Shown here piece after piece: positions 60,694-64,000 of a DNA stretch of 64,000 bases. Position 1 is the first letter of the stretch. Each line of letters opens with the position of its first letter. Location of the stretch: NCBI RefSeq assembly GCF_019222765.1, contig NZ_CP078145.1:8804001-8868000 (forward strand). The letters run 5' to 3'. The stretch comes from Nocardia iowensis. GTDB lineage: Bacteria > Actinomycetota > Actinomycetes > Mycobacteriales > Mycobacteriaceae. A program made the position numbers and the translations under genes. The notes beneath the pieces were generated by a model that was not told the DNA's origin, ran no database searches, and was given only the letters and a program-made list of their open reading frames with translations.

Positions 60694-63564
60694 GTGAGCG
60701 AGGACCGGGTGGTGGCGGCGCTGGGCGGCAGGATCGGCGGCGAGGTCGATGCGTCGGCGCGTCGGCGCGCCGAGTATTCGGCGGACGCCTCCAACTATCG
60801 GGTGCCGCCCCGGGCGGTGGTGTTTCCTCGCACGGACGAGGATGTGGCGGGCACCCTCGAATTCGCCAAGGACAACGGGCTGTCGGTAACCGCGCGGGGC
60901 GGTGGCACCTCGGTTGCGGGCAATGCGGTCGGCCCCGGGCTGGTGCTGGACTTCAGCAGGCATATGCATCGGATCCTGGCAGTGGATCCGCAGACGCGGG
61001 TCGCCCGGGTACAGCCCGGTGTCGTGCTTTCGGAGTTGCAGCGCACGGCTCGACCACACGGGCTGCGGTTCGGGCCGGACCCGTCCACGCAGAATCGCTG
61101 CACCCTCGGCGGCATGATCGGCAACAATGCCTGCGGGCCGCGCGCCGTCGCCTGGGGCCGCACCTCGGACACGGTGCGGGAACTGCGCATTCTCGACGGC
61201 AGCGGTGTCGAGCGGACGCTCGCGGACGACCTGTCCGTGCTGCCCGGGCTCACCGAGTTCACGAGGGCGAACCTCGCGGTGTTGCGCACCGAGCTGGGTC
61301 GCTTCGAGCGGCAGGCCTCCGGCTATGGGCTGGAACATCTACTGCCCGAACGTGGTTCGGCGGTGGCGAAGGCCTTCGTCGGGTCCGAGGGCACCTGCGG
61401 GCTGCTGCTCGACGCGACGGTCGAGCTGGTTCCACTGCCGAAGGCCACCGTGCTGACGGTGCTCGGCTACCCCGATATCGCCACCGCCGCGGACGATGTC
61501 GCCGCCGTGATGGCGTGCGCGCCGACCGCGGTCGAGGGCATCGACGCGCGGCTCGTCGATGCCGTCCGCGCCCATCGCGGCACCGTCCCGGACCTGCCGC
61601 GCGGCGGCGGGTGGCTGTTCGTGGAGACGGTGGGCGACACCCCCGCCGAGGCCGTGGCGGTCGCCGAACAACTGCGCCGGTCCGTCGACGCGCTCGATTC
61701 CCGCATCGTCACCGATCCCGCTGCCGCGGCGGCACTCTGGCACATCCGCGCCGACGGCGCTGGCCTGGCCGGTCGCACGCCGAACGGCCACCCGGCCTGG
61801 CCGGGCTGGGAGGACGCGGCGGTGCCGCCGCAGCGGCTCGGCGCCTACCTGCGGGATTTCGCCGACCTCACGCGCGAGCACGGGGTGGACGGCTTGCTGT
61901 ACGGCCACATCGGTGACGGCTGTATCCACGTCCGGCTGGATCTACCGATCGCCGATGCCCCGCAACGCTTTCGGCGCTTTCTGTTCGACGCCGCCGAACT
62001 GGTTGTGCGGCATGGCGGTTCGCTGTCCGGCGAGCACGGCGACGGCCGGGCTCGGTCGGAACTGCTCTCGCTCATGTACTCCCGTCCGGTGCTCGACGTA
62101 TTCGCCGGATACAAGGCCCTTTTCGATCCGGACGATGTGCTCAATCCCGGCGTGCTGGTCGAGCCGCGACCGGTCGATGCCGACCTGCGGGTGGCCGAGC
62201 TGCCACTGGTCCACGCTGCGGGCGGCTTCGCGTTCCCGCACGACAACGGCGATATCGGTACGGCAGTGCACCGCTGTGTTGGTGTCGGCAAGTGCCGCGC
62301 CGATACGCGGGCCGCCGGTGGCTTCATGTGCCCGTCCTACCTGGCCACCCGGGACGAGAAGGACAGCACCAGAGGCCGGGCCAGGGTATTGCAGGAAGTG
62401 GTGCGCGGCGAGCTGCCGTGGTCGTCCGACGCGGTCGCCGAATCCCTGGATCTGTGCTTGTCCTGCAAGGCTTGTCGGTCGGATTGCCCGGCGGGCGTCG
62501 ACGTGGCCACCTACAAGGCCGAGGCGTTGTATCGCCGCTATCGGCACCGCCCTCGGCCGCTCGATCACTACTCGCTGGGTTGGCTGCCGCGCTGGCTGGC
62601 CGTCGCGACCCGCCTACCGCGGGCCGCCAACGCGCTGGCCGAGGTCGTCGTGCTGCGCCGAATCGGGTTGCGCGCGGCGGGTATTGATCCGCGCCGCGAG
62701 GTGCCGCGACTGGCGGATCGTAGTTTCCGGCGGATCTGGCGCGACCTCGGCGGCGTCGCACCGCCCATGGGGTCGGCGGGTGCGTCGGAGGACAACCCAC
62801 GCACCGGTGCGGCAATGACCGAGACGCAGAGTCCAGCCAGCACCTCGGGGGACAGTGCCGATCGACCCGAGGTGATGCTGTGGATCGACACCTTCACCAA
62901 CGCCTTTGATCCCGAGATCGCGCTGGCCGCGGCGCAATTGGTGCAGTCGCTCGGTTACCGGGTGCGCATTCCCGTCCGGCGGGTGTGCTGCGGACTCACC
63001 TGGATCAGCACCGGCCAGTTGGATGGGGCTCGCACACGCCTGCGTGCCACGCTGGACGCGCTCGATGAGCACGTGCGAGAAGGCGGCATCGTGGTCGGCC
63101 TGGAACCGTCCTGCACCGCCGTGCTGCGCTCGGATCTACCCGAGCTGCTACCGGACGACCCGCGCGCGGCGGCAACGGCGCAGGCTGTACGCACCCTTGC
63201 CGAATTCCTGGCCGAACAACCGAACTGGGAGCCACCGCACCGGCCCGGCCGAACAGTGGTGGTTCAGCCGCATTGTCACCAGCACGCGATTCTCGGCTTC
63301 AATGCCGATCGCCAGGTGTTAGCCACAATGGGTATCAATGTGACTGAAATCACCGGATGCTGTGGGCTGGCGGGAAACTTCGGAATGCAGAACGGCCATT
63401 ACGACATTTCGGTCGCGGTAGCGGAGAACGGTTTGTCGCCCGCATTGCGCACCGCCGGGGAGGATGCGGTATTTCTCGCGGACGGCTTCTCCTGCCGTAC
63501 CCAGGCCGCCCAGCTGGCCGGTCGCCGGGGCCGCCATCTGGCGCAGTTCCTGTTGGAGCAGTGA
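60694..63564 (+). CDS. FAD-binding and Fe-S oxidoreductase (GlcD/D-lactate dehydrogenase-like, long form)
   Basis: About 956 residues from GTG 60694 (a GTG at 60691 is possible). The N-terminal half is FAD_binding_4/FAD_oxidase_C (RGGGTSVAGNAVGPGLVLDF, GGMIGNNACGPRAVAWGRTS, GHIGDGCIHVRLD, GEHGDGRARSELL). The C-terminal half has a 4Fe-4S region (CVGVGKCR, CLSCKACRSDCPAG) and CCG domains (RVCCGLTWIS, CCGLAGNFGMQNG). Single-chain D-lactate or glycolate dehydrogenase-like enzymes of this type feed electrons to the respiratory chain. Substrate not determined. Confidence 0.9.
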   Translation: MSEDRVVAALGGRIGGEVDASARRRAEYSADASNYRVPPRAVVFPRTDEDVAGTLEFAKDNGLSVTARGGGTSVAGNAVGPGLVLDFSRHMHRILAVDPQTRVARVQPGVVLSELQRTARPHGLRFGPDPSTQNRCTLGGMIGNNACGPRAVAWGRTSDTVRELRILDGSGVERTLADDLSVLPGLTEFTRANLAVLRTELGRFERQASGYGLEHLLPERGSAVAKAFVGSEGTCGLLLDATVELVPLPKATVLTVLGYPDIATAADDVAAVMACAPTAVEGIDARLVDAVRAHRGTVPDLPRGGGWLFVETVGDTPAEAVAVAEQLRRSVDALDSRIVTDPAAAAALWHIRADGAGLAGRTPNGHPAWPGWEDAAVPPQRLGAYLRDFADLTREHGVDGLLYGHIGDGCIHVRLDLPIADAPQRFRRFLFDAAELVVRHGGSLSGEHGDGRARSELLSLMYSRPVLDVFAGYKALFDPDDVLNPGVLVEPRPVDADLRVAELPLVHAAGGFAFPHDNGDIGTAVHRCVGVGKCRADTRAAGGFMCPSYLATRDEKDSTRGRARVLQEVVRGELPWSSDAVAESLDLCLSCKACRSDCPAGVDVATYKAEALYRRYRHRPRPLDHYSLGWLPRWLAVATRLPRAANALAEVVVLRRIGLRAAGIDPRREVPRLADRSFRRIWRDLGGVAPPMGSAGASEDNPRTGAAMTETQSPASTSGDSADRPEVMLWIDTFTNAFDPEIALAAAQLVQSLGYRVRIPVRRVCCGLTWISTGQLDGARTRLRATLDALDEHVREGGIVVGLEPSCTAVLRSDLPELLPDDPRAAATAQAVRTLAEFLAEQPNWEPPHRPGRTVVVQPHCHQHAILGFNADRQVLATMGINVTEITGCCGLAGNFGMQNGHYDISVAVAENGLSPALRTAGEDAVFLADGFSCRTQAAQLAGRRGRHLAQFLLEQ

Positions 63565-63615
63565 GACTTTCGCGCGCTCGCCGAGCCGACGGGCACGGCG
63601 AGTGCGCGATACCGG

Positions 63616-63720
63616 TCAGCTGCCGAATGGCAGTGTGCCTGGCGGAATCTGGTAACCCGAGCTACCTGCGGAAACGCCACCCCAGGCGTTGAGCAACCAG
63701 TTGAGCAAGTTGGTGATCAT
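63616..63720 (-). CDS. 34-residue small ORF with strong ribosome-binding site
   Basis: ATG 63720 follows GGAGGTATCGA. Encodes MITNLLNWLLNAWGGVSAGS then SGYQIPPGTLPFGS. The amphipathic start and Gly/Pro end suggest a membrane-associated or signalling peptide. The frame is open further upstream, but that part looks non-coding. Too short for recognition; the ribosome-binding site is the support. Confidence 0.5.
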   Translation of the reverse strand: MITNLLNWLLNAWGGVSAGSSGYQIPPGTLPFGS

Positions 63721-63925
63721 TCGATACCTCCATGTGGCGACTGCCAGCTGTTTGCCGATCGGAACCAATATCGCCACGTCCATTCTTCGCGTTACAAAAT
63801 ACCGTGGACCTGCTGTCATGCGGAATCGGCATCGAAAAACGATGAATTCGGTTGTGGGCAAGTGGTTCCCGATCGACTGCGGACGGGCACGCATTCCGCC
63901 GCACGCCATCGGGCAGAATGGTCCG

Positions 63926-64000
63926 ATGCGTAACGCGATGGTCGAGCCGGAGGTGGACCCAACCGGTCTGGCCAGGACCGTGACGTCCGACCGTCCGATC
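63926..64000 (+). CDS. partial CDS running off the right edge
   Basis: 25 codons are visible: MRNAMVEPEVDPTGLARTVT then SDRPI. ATG 63926 or 63938 is the start; neither has a clear ribosome-binding site. No identification is possible from this fragment. Confidence 0.35.
   Translation, partial: MRNAMVEPEVDPTGLARTVTSDRPI

Overview
The window reads as chromosomal DNA of a high-GC, mycolic-acid-type actinobacterium, most probably Nocardia or a close relative. Reasons: a Nocardia/Mycobacterium-like rpoB start at the left edge, cutinase and wax-ester-synthase/DGAT genes, FadD, FadE and FAAL enzymes, a mycobacterial-type Sdh1 succinate dehydrogenase, XRE/DUF5753 plus DUF397 pairs, and frequent GTG/TTG starts. 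No rRNA, tRNA, CRISPR array, transposase or phage gene was seen. Apart from a few AT-richer intergenic stretches, base composition looks even.

Layout. 1-11.5 kb: 5' end of rpoB (minus), a Cys-containing unknown protein, a secreted cutinase with a Thr/Pro tail, an AlaDH/PNT-type dehydrogenase, an arginase-family protein, an EamA transporter, a methyltransferase, a WS/DGAT, a nitronate-monooxygenase-like flavoprotein behind two KstR-like boxes, and a DUF5996 protein. 11.5-21 kb: a lipid/ester oxidation locus (two SDRs, an HSL-type esterase, a UbiB/ABC1 kinase-like protein, two flavin monooxygenases, a small membrane protein) with a GntR regulator. Near-identical CTGTCnnAGACAG palindromes sit in its promoters, so this looks like one regulon. 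21-31 kb: a coupled 2-oxoglutarate oxygenase/SDR pair, another SDR, a NodB-type deacetylase, a large membrane protein with an embedded kinase-like domain, a methyltransferase/TetR divergent pair, a cupin/MocR divergent pair and a second NMO.

31-42 kb: FadD, an isochorismatase-like protein with a damaged catalytic triad, a metallo-beta-lactamase hydrolase, then a tightly overlapping ACP - PKS - fatty acyl-AMP ligase operon. The PKS is the most unusual object in the window. Its ketosynthase has Gly for the active-site Cys and Gln for one catalytic His, and its acyltransferase has Gly for the nucleophilic Ser. The dehydratase and ketoreductase motifs are intact and no ACP is built in. A plausible reading is a fatty acyl chain activated by the FAAL, carried on the separate ACP and processed by DH/KR, with KS and AT kept only as scaffold.

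42-51 kb: S4-domain protein, an NlpC/P60 hydrolase with a structured leader, an AAA ATPase, a FadE10-like acyl-CoA dehydrogenase, an alpha/beta hydrolase, a small charged protein and a thiolase lacking its second catalytic Cys. 50.7-54.4 kb: two overlapping mini-ORFs feeding into an Sdh1-type succinate dehydrogenase operon. 54.4-57 kb: two DUF397 proteins with an XRE/DUF5753 regulator and two small unknown genes. 57-64 kb: a secreted TAP-like peptidase, an ABC exporter, a large FAD/Fe-S oxidoreductase, a 34-residue ORF with a strong ribosome binding site, and the start of a gene that runs off the right edge.

Residue numbers are counted from the starts chosen here. Functions are read from motifs and family resemblance by eye, without database searches.
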